Positions 8,964 to 17,964 of a stretch of DNA of 64,000 nucleotides are shown here, piece after piece. Location of the stretch: NCBI RefSeq assembly GCF_003289965.1, contig NZ_QMBQ01000003.1, positions 558,001-622,000 on the forward strand, read 5' to 3'. Below the pieces are notes generated by a model that saw only the letters and a program-made list of their open reading frames with translations, was not told the origin of the DNA and did no database searches. Numbering within the stretch: position 1 is the stretch's first letter; each line of letters begins with the position of its first letter. Origin of the DNA: Mesorhizobium atlanticum (GTDB lineage: Bacteria; Pseudomonadota; Alphaproteobacteria; Rhizobiales; Rhizobiaceae). Position numbers and translations under genes: made by a program.

Positions 8964-10268
8964 ATGCTTGACATCAAATGGATTCGCGACAACCCGAAGG
9001 CCCTTGTCGAGGCGCTGGTGAAGCGCTCGTGGTTGGCTGACGAGGCGCAGTCCACCGTCGACGATCTGATCGCCAAGGACGAGGCGCGGCGTTCGCATCT
9101 CAGTGAGTTGCAGGTCAAGCAGGAGCGCCGCAACGCCGCCTCGAAGGAGATCGGCAACGCCATGCGCTCGGGCGATGCAGCCCTTGCCGAGAAGCTCAAG
9201 GGCGAAGTCAGCGACATCAAGGCGTTCATCCAGAACGGCGAGGCTCGCGAGCGCGAGCTCGACAAGGCACTGAACGACGCGCTCGCGGTGCTGCCCAACG
9301 TGCCGCTGGAGGACGTGCCGGTCGGCAAGGATGAGCACGACAATGTCGTCAAGCGCATCGTCGGCGAAGTGCCGGCGCGCCCGAACTGGGTGAAGGAGCA
9401 TTTCGAGATCGGCGAAGCGCTCGGCATGATGGATTTCGAGCGGGCGGCGAAATTGTCCGGCGCGCGCTTCACCGTGCTGAAGAACCAGCTGGCCCGCATG
9501 GAGCGCGCACTCGGCCAGTTCATGCTCGACCTGCACACGACAGAGCATGGCTACGAGGAGGTCATTCCGCCGCTGATGGTGCGCGACGAGGTGCTTTTCG
9601 GCACCAACCAGCTGCCGAAATTCGAGGAAGACCTGTTCTTCACGCCGCATGGCGATGGTCGGCTTGGCCTGATCCCGACGGCCGAAGTGCCGCTGACCAA
9701 CCTCGTGCGCGAGGAGATCACAGCGCATGAAAAACTGCCGCTTCGCTACACGGCGCTGACGCCGTGCTTCCGCTCGGAAGCGGGCTCGGCCGGCCGCGAC
9801 ACGCGCGGCATGCTGCGCCAGCACCAGTTCTACAAGGTCGAGCTGGTCTCGATCACCGACCAGGAAAGCTCGATCGCCGAGCATGAGCGCATGACGCAAT
9901 GCGCCGAGGAAGTGCTGAAGCGGCTCGGCCTGCCGTTCCGCACGGTGACGCTGTGCACCGGCGACATGGGTTTCGGCGCGCGCAAGACCTACGACATTGA
10001 GGTCTGGCTGCCGGGGCAGAACGCCTATCGCGAAATCTCGTCCTGCTCGGTCTGCGGCGATTTCCAGGCCAGGCGCATGGATGCCCGCTACAAGGACAAG
10101 GATGGCAAGGGCAACCGCTTCGTCCACACGCTGAACGGCTCGGGCACGGCGGTCGGCCGCGCTCTCATAGCTGTCATCGAAAACTACCAGAATGAGGATG
10201 GCAGCGTAACGATTCCTGAAGTGCTGCGGCCTTACATGGGTGGTCTCGCCAAGATCGAAGCGAAGTGA
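8964..10268 (+). CDS. serS: Seryl-tRNA synthetase
   Basis: This is a 434-residue class II aminoacyl-tRNA synthetase that charges tRNA-Ser (and tRNA-Sec where present). The N-terminal coiled-coil arm (about 25-100) reads the tRNA long arm. Motif 2 is '[17 protein letters not shown]' and motif 3 is '[18 protein letters not shown]'. Length and start ('[11 protein letters not shown]') are canonical. surE begins 4 bp after the stop, so the two are likely co-transcribed. Confidence 0.97.
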   Translation: MLDIKWIRDNPKALVEALVKRSWLADEAQSTVDDLIAKDEARRSHLSELQVKQERRNAASKEIGNAMRSGDAALAEKLKGEVSDIKAFIQNGEARERELDKALNDALAVLPNVPLEDVPVGKDEHDNVVKRIVGEVPARPNWVKEHFEIGEALGMMDFERAAKLSGARFTVLKNQLARMERALGQFMLDLHTTEHGYEEVIPPLMVRDEVLFGTNQLPKFEEDLFFTPHGDGRLGLIPTAEVPLTNLVREEITAHEKLPLRYTALTPCFRSEAGSAGRDTRGMLRQHQFYKVELVSITDQESSIAEHERMTQCAEEVLKRLGLPFRTVTLCTGDMGFGARKTYDIEVWLPGQNAYREISSCSVCGDFQARRMDARYKDKDGKGNRFVHTLNGSGTAVGRALIAVIENYQNEDGSVTIPEVLRPYMGGLAKIEAK

Positions 10269-10272
10269 CTTG

Positions 10273-11031
10273 ATGCGCATCCTCCTGACCAACGACGACG
10301 GCATCCACGCCGATGGGCTGGCGTCGCTCGAACGCATCGCCCGCACGCTGTCGGATGACGTCTGGGTGGTCGCGCCGGAGCAAGACCAGTCCGGCTACGC
10401 GCATTCGCTGTCGATTTCGGAGCCGCTCCGGCTGCGCAAGATCGGCGAGAAGCACTTTGCCGTGCGCGGCACGCCGACCGACTGCGTCATCATGGGTACG
10501 AAGAAAATCCTGCCCGGACCGCCGGACCTGATCCTGTCCGGCGTCAATTCCGGCGCCAACATCGCCGACGACGTGACCTATTCCGGCACCGTGGCGGGCG
10601 CCATGGAAGGCGCGCTGCTCGGCGTGCGCTCGATCGCGGTCAGCCAGGCCTATTCCTATGTCGGCGAGGATCGCGTGGTTCCTTATGAGACGACCGAGGC
10701 GCTGGCCCCGGCGCTGATCAAGCGGCTGGTGGAAACGCCACTGCCGGAAGGCGTGCTGCTCAATGTCAATTTCCCGAACTGCGCTCCCGACGAGGTGGAA
10801 GGCACCGTCGTCACCTCGCAGGGCAAGCTGGTTCATAGCCTCTGGGTCGACGAGCGGCGCGACGGACGCGGGCTGCCCTATTACTGGCTGCGCTTCGGCC
10901 GCGAGCCGGTCGAAGGCAAGAAGGGCACCGACCTTCATGCGCTGCGCAACCGGCTGGTATCGGTGACGCCGCTGCAGCTCGACCTCACCGCCCATGAACT
11001 CCGCGATCAACTGACCAAGGCGTTGTCATAA
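10273..11031 (+). CDS. surE: 5'/3'-nucleotidase SurE
   Basis: This is a 252-residue metal-dependent nucleoside monophosphate phosphatase. '[15 protein letters not shown]' supplies the metal-binding Asp pair at 8-9, and '[19 protein letters not shown]' forms the conserved phosphate/metal loop. The start at ATG 10273 was preferred over an upstream in-frame GTG inside serS because the SurE family begins with this beta strand. The surE-pcm-nlpD order is an ancient stress-survival cluster. Confidence 0.96.
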   Translation: MRILLTNDDGIHADGLASLERIARTLSDDVWVVAPEQDQSGYAHSLSISEPLRLRKIGEKHFAVRGTPTDCVIMGTKKILPGPPDLILSGVNSGANIADDVTYSGTVAGAMEGALLGVRSIAVSQAYSYVGEDRVVPYETTEALAPALIKRLVETPLPEGVLLNVNFPNCAPDEVEGTVVTSQGKLVHSLWVDERRDGRGLPYYWLRFGREPVEGKKGTDLHALRNRLVSVTPLQLDLTAHELRDQLTKALS

Positions 11032-11044
11032 ATAAGGTTTTGGC

Positions 11045-11698
11045 ATGAACACGGCTATCGACGACCGCGAAGGGTTTGCCGCTTTCCTGCTCAGGCTGCG
11101 GGGCAGGGGCACGGCGCCTAAGGCGCTGGTCGCCGCCTTCGAGGCGACGCCGCGCCGCGGTTTCCTGTCGGCCCAGTTCCACGCGCTTGCCTGGTCGGAC
11201 GGCATGCTGCCGATCGAATGCGGCGAGGCGATCGAGGGCGCCGATCTGCAGGCAGCCGTGATCGCAGCGCTCCACATCGAGCCGGGCAACCGCGTGCTCG
11301 AGATCGGCACTGGTTCGGGCTACACGGCTGCGGTCATGTCGAGGCTCGCCGCGCGTGTCATCACGATCGACCGCTACAAGACGCTGACCGAGCAGGCAAA
11401 GCAGCGCTTCGAGGCACTTGCCATCAGCAACATTATCGTCCGCCAGGCCGACGGCTCCAACGGGCTGCCCAATGAGGGGCCGTTCGATCGCATCGTCGCC
11501 TGGGCGGCCTTCGACAGCCTGCCGCGCTTCCTGCTCGACCAATTGTCGAGCGGCGGCATCGTCATCGCGCCGATCGGCCCGGAGGAGGGCGAGCAGGTGC
11601 TGGCCAAGCTCACCAAGGTCGGCAGCCGCTTCGAGCGCGAGGACATCGGCATGGTCAGGCTGCAACCGATCCTGCGCAGCGTCGCCGCAGTGATCTAG
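11045..11698 (+). CDS. pcm: Protein-L-isoaspartate O-methyltransferase
   Basis: This is a 217-residue SAM-dependent methyltransferase that starts repair of isoaspartyl residues in aged proteins. SAM motif I 'VLEIGTGSGYTAAV' is at about 84-97 and 'AWAAFDSLP' is a later fold landmark. The loop that usually reads like 'ISQPY' in PCMTs is here 'IECGEAIEGADLQAAV', so substrate recognition may differ from the E. coli enzyme. It follows surE by 13 bp. Confidence 0.88.
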   Translation: MNTAIDDREGFAAFLLRLRGRGTAPKALVAAFEATPRRGFLSAQFHALAWSDGMLPIECGEAIEGADLQAAVIAALHIEPGNRVLEIGTGSGYTAAVMSRLAARVITIDRYKTLTEQAKQRFEALAISNIIVRQADGSNGLPNEGPFDRIVAWAAFDSLPRFLLDQLSSGGIVIAPIGPEEGEQVLAKLTKVGSRFEREDIGMVRLQPILRSVAAVI

Positions 11699-11767
11699 CC
11701 GTTCCAGTCTGAGCAGCTTTCCGAGGGGCAAGAGGGCTTAGGCCATGCAGCGCCCCGTGATCGGCAG

Positions 11768-12484
11768 TCACCCGTTCCAGTGATAATTCAGATGTAAACC
11801 AATTAGGTCGACGTCCTGGCTGATCTTTTCCCTGCTGAAAAGTCCGCCACCAGGGACCGTCGTGAACGTGGCGGTCTCGTCGGGCATGAACAGGTGGTCA
11901 TACTCGACTGCGAGTGACCAGTTCGGCGTGATACCATATTCAAGACCGGCGCCCAGGGCACCGCCCCACCGGGTCTGATCTCCTGTCTTTCCAGCAAGCG
12001 TAGCGGGGGGAGGAAAGGCCGACCCGGTATAGACGTCGAAATGGTTGCCGGTCGCGGCCGCGCCGCCTTTGACGTAAAAGAGGGCATTGCTGACGCTGTA
12101 TCCGATCTGGGCCGTCAGCAAGCCATACCACTTCACGCGGGACCGGTCGGTGAAAAACGGAATCGGAAAAACAGTACTGTCATTGGAGCCCTTCAGATCA
12201 GCCCAGTCGCCTTGCGCTTCCAAGCCGAGCACCCAATTGTCGCGCTGCCAGCGATAGCCGATTTGCGCGCCGGCTGTGCCCCCGGTGGCGCTATGGCAGC
12301 CTTCGCTGCCGAAGACACCTTCCCAGCAGGAGCGGCTCGATCCCCAGCCGCCATTGGCGCCGATGTAGACGCCGCTCCAGTCATAGCTCGCGGCGACAGG
12401 CGTTTCGGTGAGATCGGCGGCGGACGCAGGCGCGACGGCGCCCAAAGCAGCGGCAAACGCCGCGGCGACGAAAAAACGTTTCAT
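11768..12484 (-). CDS. Outer-membrane beta-barrel protein (Omp25/31-like porin family)
   Basis: This 238-residue secreted protein has a signal peptide 'MKRFFVAAAFAAALGAVAPASA' split as n-, h- and c-regions and a mature start 'ADLTETP'. It then shows alternating-hydrophobicity beta strands such as 'YDWSGVYIGANGGWG' and 'SLAVEYDHLF'. This is the eight-stranded OmpA-like barrel family of rhizobial and Brucella Omp25/Omp31. The start at 12484 is supported by a GGGAGGG Shine-Dalgarno and the signal peptide. It is convergent with pcm, divergent from nlpD, and interrupts the usual pcm-nlpD adjacency. Confidence 0.85.
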   Translation of the reverse strand: MKRFFVAAAFAAALGAVAPASAADLTETPVAASYDWSGVYIGANGGWGSSRSCWEGVFGSEGCHSATGGTAGAQIGYRWQRDNWVLGLEAQGDWADLKGSNDSTVFPIPFFTDRSRVKWYGLLTAQIGYSVSNALFYVKGGAAATGNHFDVYTGSAFPPPATLAGKTGDQTRWGGALGAGLEYGITPNWSLAVEYDHLFMPDETATFTTVPGGGLFSREKISQDVDLIGLHLNYHWNG

Positions 12485-12852
12485 TGAAGCACCCTCCCAA
12501 GGTGCCCCGACGCTACCGGAACTCGATCCGGAAATCCTGTGACGTTGCGGCAACAGTCCGGAATATTTGAATCCAAGCTATACTTGGAGAGGAGACTGCG
12601 TTGGCTGGGGCCGACCGCTTCGATGCTCGGGGATTTGAAATTGTTCTCGGCCCGGCAATGACACGAAGTCGGCGGCCCCGAAAACCAGCTGCAGACCCGC
12701 CGGAAAACCGGTATGTCCGCGTCGCCGTCGCCCCGGGTTCGACCCCGCCAAAATTTCCTCCAATGTTTTAAGAAAATTTTCGTCGGATTCTAAGGGGTTA
12801 ACCCGGCAGTAACATTAACGCGCTTTAATCAGGGCCAGTTTGTACCGGGTCT
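12485..12852. other. Divergent intergenic region omp / nlpD
   Basis: 368 bp without a convincing gene. It must hold the promoters of the outer-membrane protein (minus) and the NlpD-like gene (plus). An AT-rich stretch at about 12760-12835 (TTTTAAGAAAATTTTC and later TAACATTAACGCG) is the likely nlpD promoter area. No repeat or RNA gene was recognised. Confidence 0.5.
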
Positions 12853-14400
12853 GTGCGGGTTAGTGCGATGCAATTCAATCACTTGAAAGCAAACAGACGC
12901 AATCTGGCGCGCGGTTGCGCTGTCCTGATGATTGCCGGCGCGGCGGCCGGGTGCAGTTCCCAGTCGATGCGCTTCAACGGTGTCGATGATGTCTTCACGT
13001 CATCCACCAACAACCAACGCGCCATCATCAACAAGCAGAATGTCGACCAGCCCTATCCGGGCGACACGGTCGCGCCTGCGCCGGTCGATGGCACGCACAC
13101 CCAGTCGGTGAGCCGCTCCAGCCTCGAGCCGGTCACGACCCAGCAATTGCCGCCGCCCTCGGCGCCGGCTACGGCAAAGCCGATGCGTAGCGCTTCGGCT
13201 CCCGCTCTCGCGCCGGCTCCGGCGCTTGCTCCCGCGCCGCATCTCGACAGGACGGCCACCGGCACTGTCGCGCCGGCCGCAAAGCCCTTCAAGACGGCCG
13301 AACCCGATGCCGTGCGCAACGCAAGTGCTGCGCCGCATGCGACCGAGATCGTCGTCAGGGACGGCGAGACGCTTTCGGGTCTGGCGGCGCATTACCACGT
13401 GCCGGCCGACGCCATCGCCAAGGTCAACGGGATCGATCCGAAGAAGGGCATCCGGTCAGGCCAGAAGATCGTCATCCCCGCTTACGCCTATTCGAGCAAG
13501 GCGGAGCCGAAGGTCGCCGAAGGCAAACCGGCGAATGCGCCGAAGCAGCCTGCCCGCGCTCCGGAGAAGGTCGCCGTTCTGCCGCAGCAGCCCAAGGTCA
13601 AGGATGGCAAGTCGGCCGCTCAGGTCGACGCATCGGCTGCGGCCGCGGGTTCCAAGAACCCCAAGCCCGCGACGCAGGTGGCCGAGGCGAAGCCTGCCGG
13701 CGCCGGAGGCACCTATACTGTCCAGCAGGGCGACTCGCTCTCGTCGATCGCCAGGAAGACCGGAGTCAGCGTCGTCGCGCTGAAGCAGGCCAACGGAATG
13801 CAGGCCGGGCTGCTCAAGATCGGCCAGACGCTCAAGGTCCCGGCCGGCGGCACCGTCGTGGCGGCTGCCAAGCCGGCGGCCACCGCCGCCAAGCCCACGG
13901 TCGATCCGGTGACGACCGCAACGACGCCGCCTGCGGCCAAGACCACCGAGACGCTCGCCTCCTACACGCCGCCGAAGAAGGACGCCAAGGTCATCCAGCA
14001 GGCCGAGGACGACAATGCGGAGGCGCCCGATGCGACCGGCATCGGCAAGATGCGCTGGCCGGTGCGCGGCCGCGTGATCTCCAGCTTTGGCGCCGGCAAG
14101 GACGGCGTCGACATCGCCGTGCCGGAGGGAACGCCGATCAAGGCGGCCGAGAACGGCGTCGTCATCTATGCCGGCGACGGCCTCAAGGAGTTCGGCAACA
14201 CCGTGCTGGTGCGGCATGAGAACGGCCTGGTCACCGTCTACGGCCATGCAAGCTCGATCGAGGTGCAGCGCGGCCAGAAGGTCAAGCGCGGCCAGGAGAT
14301 CGCGCTGTCCGGCATGAGCGGCACCACCGACTCGCCCAAGCTGCACTTCGAAGTGCGCAAGAACTCGGCCCCGGTCGATCCGTCCGGCTATCTCGAATAG
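12853..14400 (+). CDS. nlpD: NlpD-like LysM/LytM (M23) lipoprotein
   Basis: This 515-residue envelope protein has a lipobox 'AGAAAGC', so it is probably lipid-anchored. Two LysM peptidoglycan-binding domains lie at about 162-212 and 286-333, separated by Pro/Ala linkers, and a C-terminal LytM/M23 domain spans about 399-515. The first zinc-ligand His of active M23 enzymes is missing: 'GKDGVDIAVPEG' where active enzymes have H-x-G-x-D. The last motif is 'KLHFEV'. This matches NlpD/EnvC-type amidase activators rather than an endopeptidase. The surE-pcm-nlpD neighbourhood agrees. GTG 12853 is given; ATG 12868 is an equally good start. Confidence 0.88.
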   Translation: MRVSAMQFNHLKANRRNLARGCAVLMIAGAAAGCSSQSMRFNGVDDVFTSSTNNQRAIINKQNVDQPYPGDTVAPAPVDGTHTQSVSRSSLEPVTTQQLPPPSAPATAKPMRSASAPALAPAPALAPAPHLDRTATGTVAPAAKPFKTAEPDAVRNASAAPHATEIVVRDGETLSGLAAHYHVPADAIAKVNGIDPKKGIRSGQKIVIPAYAYSSKAEPKVAEGKPANAPKQPARAPEKVAVLPQQPKVKDGKSAAQVDASAAAAGSKNPKPATQVAEAKPAGAGGTYTVQQGDSLSSIARKTGVSVVALKQANGMQAGLLKIGQTLKVPAGGTVVAAAKPAATAAKPTVDPVTTATTPPAAKTTETLASYTPPKKDAKVIQQAEDDNAEAPDATGIGKMRWPVRGRVISSFGAGKDGVDIAVPEGTPIKAAENGVVIYAGDGLKEFGNTVLVRHENGLVTVYGHASSIEVQRGQKVKRGQEIALSGMSGTTDSPKLHFEVRKNSAPVDPSGYLE

Positions 14401-14450
14401 AACAAGAACAATTGCGGGCCGCCTGACCTCCAGTCCGGCCCGCCGTCTTC

Positions 14451-14479
14451 AGCCCGTTCCGCAAGGAGCGGGCTTTTTC
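14451..14479 (+). terminator. Rho-independent terminator after nlpD
   Basis: A 10-bp stem (14451-14460 with 14465-14474, one G-T pair) closes a GCAA loop and is followed by TTTTT. It lies between the nlpD stop and the convergent reductase gene. Confidence 0.8.
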
Positions 14480-14506
14480 AGTTGCGAATGATGCCTTGCA
14501 CTGGGC

Positions 14507-15397
14507 TCAAAGATGATCCTGAAGCGTGTCGGCGATCATCTCTTCAAGGCTGCTGACCTTCACGCCCAGAAGCGTCTCCGCATCGGAGGAATCGACGAGC
14601 AAAGGGGTCTCGAAGAGATATCTCATCTCGATCAACTCATGCATGCCCAGCGCTTCCATCTCGGGGATGGAATAGGAGTGCGTCTCGACAACCTCCCGGC
14701 CGAGCATCGCCGCGGTTTTGCGGATGAGCTCGCTGGGCGAGGCGTGTTGCGAGGGGACATGAAACGCCCGTCCCCATTCGCCCGTGTAGCGGGACGCCGC
14801 GACGAGCGTCCTGGCGACGTCCTTGGTGAAGCTCCAGGCATGAGTGGCGTCAAGGTCGCCAATGAAGGCGATAGGTTTGTCCTCGATGATCGAGGGCAGG
14901 GCGATCAACGAGAAGTAACTGATCGCGCCGTGTCCGAGATAGTCGCTGGAGCGTATCTCGATCGCCGGTACACCGGCGCGGACCGCCCGCTGCCACATGA
15001 TCGTCCTTGCGGTTCCCTTCTTCGAATTCGGGTCCAGCGGCATGTCGGAGCGAAGCGGGCTTTCGCCATTTTTGCCGTAACCATAGAGGTTCCCGAGCAC
15101 GATGAGCTTGGCGCCGACCGCTTCCGCCGCCTGCACGGTGCCGTCGATTATGGGGAAAAAGTCGGTTGGCCAGCGATTATATGTGGCCATCGCACACATG
15201 AACACGGCATCGGCGCCGCGGCAGACACGCGACAGCGCCGAGGCATCCGTGGCGTCGGCCTGTATCGACCGCACGTTCCGCAACGCGTTCGAACCGACGC
15301 TTCGGCTGGTCAGGATGACATCATGGCCTTCTTCGCCAAGAAGGCGAGCCGTCTCGCGTCCAACCGGACCCGCGCCGACAACAACATACGAACTCAT
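14507..15397 (-). CDS. NAD(P)-dependent epimerase/reductase-like protein
   Basis: This 296-residue protein has an N-terminal Rossmann fold with a dinucleotide motif in 'VVGAGPVGRETARLLGEEG' and 'DATDASAL' downstream. It resembles atypical/extended SDR proteins (NAD-dependent epimerase, NmrA-like). The substrate is unknown. 'YGYGKNGES' sits where SDRs carry their Tyr-x3-Lys region, so catalysis is possible but unproven. The start at 15397 was chosen from the Rossmann strand and a GAGAGG Shine-Dalgarno. It is divergent from the AraC gene at 15495, which is the likely regulator. Confidence 0.8.
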   Translation of the reverse strand: MSSYVVVGAGPVGRETARLLGEEGHDVILTSRSVGSNALRNVRSIQADATDASALSRVCRGADAVFMCAMATYNRWPTDFFPIIDGTVQAAEAVGAKLIVLGNLYGYGKNGESPLRSDMPLDPNSKKGTARTIMWQRAVRAGVPAIEIRSSDYLGHGAISYFSLIALPSIIEDKPIAFIGDLDATHAWSFTKDVARTLVAASRYTGEWGRAFHVPSQHASPSELIRKTAAMLGREVVETHSYSIPEMEALGMHELIEMRYLFETPLLVDSSDAETLLGVKVSSLEEMIADTLQDHL

Positions 15398-15494
15398 GGC
15401 AACCTCTCTTCCATGTTTTGAAGGAGAGGCGGGAGTACAGGGTTGCGGCGTTGAAAATCGCGCGGGAATTGCCAAATCTTGAACAGGTTTTGCC

Positions 15495-16343
15495 ATGAAT
15501 CGAGAGAGCATGCTTTCGCAATTCGCTCCGGCCTCGTCCGACGTGACGATGGTTTCCCGACATGTCGGGGCAGGCGTCCATCGGCTGCCCCGGGCGCCGC
15601 ACCATCGCATCATGGTGCATGCGAGTGCTGCGACGCGCTCCTACTGCAATCAGGCCGGGCGATATTTCGTCAGGCGCGCCGGCGATATCGACCTGGTGCC
15701 GGCCGGCGAGGAGGGCGGCTTCGAAGCCGAAACGCCGTTCGAGACGATGGAGATCGTCTTGCCGCCGGCCCTGATGGAAAGGGTCGCCGCGGAACTTGGC
15801 GGCAAGGCGCGGACATCGCGGTTCGACACCCGCCATCTGCTTCGTGACCAGCGCATCGAGCATCTCGCCCGCGCATTGCAGAGCGACCTGGCCGCGGGCG
15901 CGCCAAGCGGCCCCTTGTTTGCCGACAGCATCGGCGCCGCGCTTGCGGTGAGGCTGCTTGGCCTCGATGGCCCGGACCTAATTCGCGTGAACCGGCTTTC
16001 GGACGCGCAGCTCAAGCGTGTCCTCGAACACATCGAGACCGCTCTCCATGAGCCGCTTTCGATCGATCGTCTGAGCCGGGTCGCCGGCGCGAGCAGCTCG
16101 CATCTGCGCACCTGGTTCAAGGCTGCGATGGGCGTCACCTTGCATCGCTATGTGTTGCGGCGCCGCGTGGAAAGGGCGTGCGTCCTCCTGCGACGCGGCG
16201 ATCTCAGCACGAGCGAGGTTGCTGCATTGACGGGCTTTGCGCACCAGTCACACCTGGCGCATTGGATGCGCCGCGAGATCGGCCAGACGCCACGCGACTG
16301 GCGACGGGCGCAGCCGCCTAGAGCAATTCCAGGAAAAGTGTGA
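15495..16343 (+). CDS. AraC-family transcriptional regulator
   Basis: This is a 282-residue regulator. The N-terminal ligand-binding half is followed by a C-terminal double helix-turn-helix (about 175-275), including 'SIDRLSRVAGASSSHLRTWFK' split by a loop and 'STSEVAALTGFAHQSHLAHWM'. It starts 97 bp from the divergent reductase, a classic regulator-target layout. The last residues (RAIPGKV) and the stop codon are encoded by an intergenic mosaic repeat beginning at 16319. Confidence 0.88.
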   Translation: MNRESMLSQFAPASSDVTMVSRHVGAGVHRLPRAPHHRIMVHASAATRSYCNQAGRYFVRRAGDIDLVPAGEEGGFEAETPFETMEIVLPPALMERVAAELGGKARTSRFDTRHLLRDQRIEHLARALQSDLAAGAPSGPLFADSIGAALAVRLLGLDGPDLIRVNRLSDAQLKRVLEHIETALHEPLSIDRLSRVAGASSSHLRTWFKAAMGVTLHRYVLRRRVERACVLLRRGDLSTSEVAALTGFAHQSHLAHWMRREIGQTPRDWRRAQPPRAIPGKV

Positions 16344-16422
16344 GCGGTTTTCCGTCCGGAATTGCGTAAAAACAAAGAGATAGAGCGGTTCGCCGTTTCG
16401 GTGAAACGGTGAACCGCTCTAG
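16319..16422. repeat. Double-palindrome repeat supplying the AraC stop codon
   Basis: Two consecutive stem-loops. The first is GCAATTCC...GGAATTGC (16322-16365). The second is TAGAGCGGTTC...GAACCGCTCTA (16381-16421) with an extended inner stem. It lies between two convergent genes and could terminate transcription from both sides. It differs from the AAAGCGCG-type copies. Confidence 0.75.
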
Positions 16423-16429
16423 GTGACAT

Positions 16430-17302
16430 TCAATCTTTCAGCGGTTTGCCGAGCCGGCCGGCGAGGTCCTGCGTGAACTGCCAGGCAACACGGCCGGAAC
16501 GGCTGCCGCGCGTCGTTGCCCATTCCAGCGCTTCCGCTCGCAATTGCTCGGGATCGATGACCAGGTCGTGATAGCGGACATAGCCGTCGATCATGTCGAG
16601 ATATTCATCCTGCGAGCATTTGTGGAAGCCGAGCCATAGGCCGAAACGGTCGGACAGCGAGACTTTTTCCTCAACCGCTTCCGACGGATTGATCGCGGTC
16701 GACCGCTCATTGTCGATCATGTCGCGCGGCAAGAGATGCCGGCGGTTGGACGTGGCGTAGAAAATGACATTGCCCGGCCGGCCCTCGACGCCGCCTTCGA
16801 GCGCCGCCTTCAGTGACTTGTACGAGGTGTCGTCATGGTCGAAGGAGAGGTCGTCGCAAAACAGGATGAAGCGATAGGGAGCCGCCTTCAGGAGACCCAT
16901 CAGCTTGGGCAGCGTGTCGATGTCCTCGCGGTGGATCTCGATCAGCTTCAGAGGCTTGTCGAGTTTGTCCGAAGCGTTGACGGTGGCATGCACGGCCTTG
17001 ACCAGCGACGACTTGCCCATGCCGCGCGCGCCCCACAACAGCACATTGTTGGCCGCGTAGCCGGACGCGAAGCGTTCGGTGTTGTCGAGCAGGATGTCGC
17101 GCACGCGGTCGACACCGCGGATCAGGCCGATGTCGACACGGTTGACCTTGCGCACCGGTTCCAGGAAACCGGCATCAGCCTGCCAGACGAAACAGTCCGC
17201 GATGCCGAGATCGGTCTGGGGCACCGGCGGCGGGGCGAGGCGGGACACCGCCTCGATCAGGCGGTCGAGCTTCTTGTTCAAGGCGTCCAGGCTGTCGGTC
17301 AT
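16430..17302 (-). CDS. DUF815-family AAA ATPase
   Basis: This is a 290-residue P-loop ATPase. Walker A is 'GARGMGKSS' at about 91-99 and Walker B 'ILFCDDLSF' at about 152-160. 'NVIFYATSNRRHL' is the sensor-1-like strand. An N-terminal coiled-coil helix (DALNKKLDRLIEAVS) precedes the core. The family is widespread in proteobacteria and poorly characterised; a remodelling ATPase role is inference. It is transcribed away from yajC-secDF. Confidence 0.85.
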   Translation of the reverse strand: MTDSLDALNKKLDRLIEAVSRLAPPPVPQTDLGIADCFVWQADAGFLEPVRKVNRVDIGLIRGVDRVRDILLDNTERFASGYAANNVLLWGARGMGKSSLVKAVHATVNASDKLDKPLKLIEIHREDIDTLPKLMGLLKAAPYRFILFCDDLSFDHDDTSYKSLKAALEGGVEGRPGNVIFYATSNRRHLLPRDMIDNERSTAINPSEAVEEKVSLSDRFGLWLGFHKCSQDEYLDMIDGYVRYHDLVIDPEQLRAEALEWATTRGSRSGRVAWQFTQDLAGRLGKPLKD

Positions 17303-17380
17303 TTTGGGTCTTTTTGTTGAGGCATTTCAGCGTGTGGGAGCAGCTTCCATGACATCGCTGCAAGAACCACGCCCAAGCTT

Positions 17381-17437
17381 TTGTTGGAGCATGATCTTTT
17401 CGGTGGCCTCGAAGCGGCTTCCGCTGCGACGCTCTAG
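17381..17437. repeat. Degenerate mosaic repeat (GAGCATGATCTTTT type)
   Basis: The left arm, beginning TTGTTGGAGCATGATC, is nearly identical to the start of the copy at 20576. The right arm has decayed to GACGCTCTAG. It lies in the gap between the DUF815 gene and yajC. Confidence 0.6.
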
Positions 17438-17569
17438 CACGCCGCAAACGGCTGGAAAAGCAACGGATTGGGCTCGCAGCGCAGTTGCATTGGCAAGTTT
17501 ACCGACTATATTCCGGCCAAATTTTCGCGGGGCGGCCGCGGCGGAATTTCACCATCCAGGAGTTTCTTG

Positions 17570-17908
17570 ATGTTCGTTACACCGGCATACGCCCAGGGCG
17601 TCGGCGCTTCGCCAGACATGTTCATCTCGATTTTGCCGTTTGTCCTGATTTTCGTGATCATGTATTTTCTGATCATCCGCCCGCAGCGCGCGCAGCTGAA
17701 GAAGCGCCAGGAAATGCTTTCGGCGGTGCGCCGCGGCGATACGGTGGTGACCGGCGGCGGCTTCGTCGGCAAGGTGACCAAGGTGATCGACGACAATGAG
17801 CTGGAGATCGACCTTGGCGGCGGAACCAAGGTGACGGCGCTGCGCTCGACGATTTCGGACGTGCGCGTCAAGGGCGAGCCGGTGGCGAACCAGAACGCCA
17901 AGAAGTAA
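17570..17908 (+). CDS. yajC: Preprotein translocase subunit YajC
   Basis: This is a 112-residue single-pass inner-membrane protein. After 'MFVTPAYAQG' a membrane helix (about 15-37) ends in the conserved 'FLIIRPQRAQLKKRQEML'. The YajC beta domain follows ('RRGDTVVTGGGFVGKVTKV'). It associates with SecDF to aid protein export. The start was set at ATG 17570, preceded by a CCAGGAG Shine-Dalgarno. secDF follows 56 bp downstream. Confidence 0.95.
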   Translation: MFVTPAYAQGVGASPDMFISILPFVLIFVIMYFLIIRPQRAQLKKRQEMLSAVRRGDTVVTGGGFVGKVTKVIDDNELEIDLGGGTKVTALRSTISDVRVKGEPVANQNAKK

Positions 17909-17964
17909 CCCCAACCCTCGATGGCGGAACGCTGCCGCTTGTACGCCTGAACGGATAAGAACGA

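Noticed and set aside
12554..12850. 61-codon minus-strand frame at 12578-12763 as a gene
   Set aside because: No ribosome-binding site, signal peptide or family; lies in a promoter region.
15398..15613. Upstream extension of the reductase gene
   Set aside because: It runs into the divergent AraC gene and lacks similarity to the Rossmann family start; ATG 15397 has a Shine-Dalgarno.
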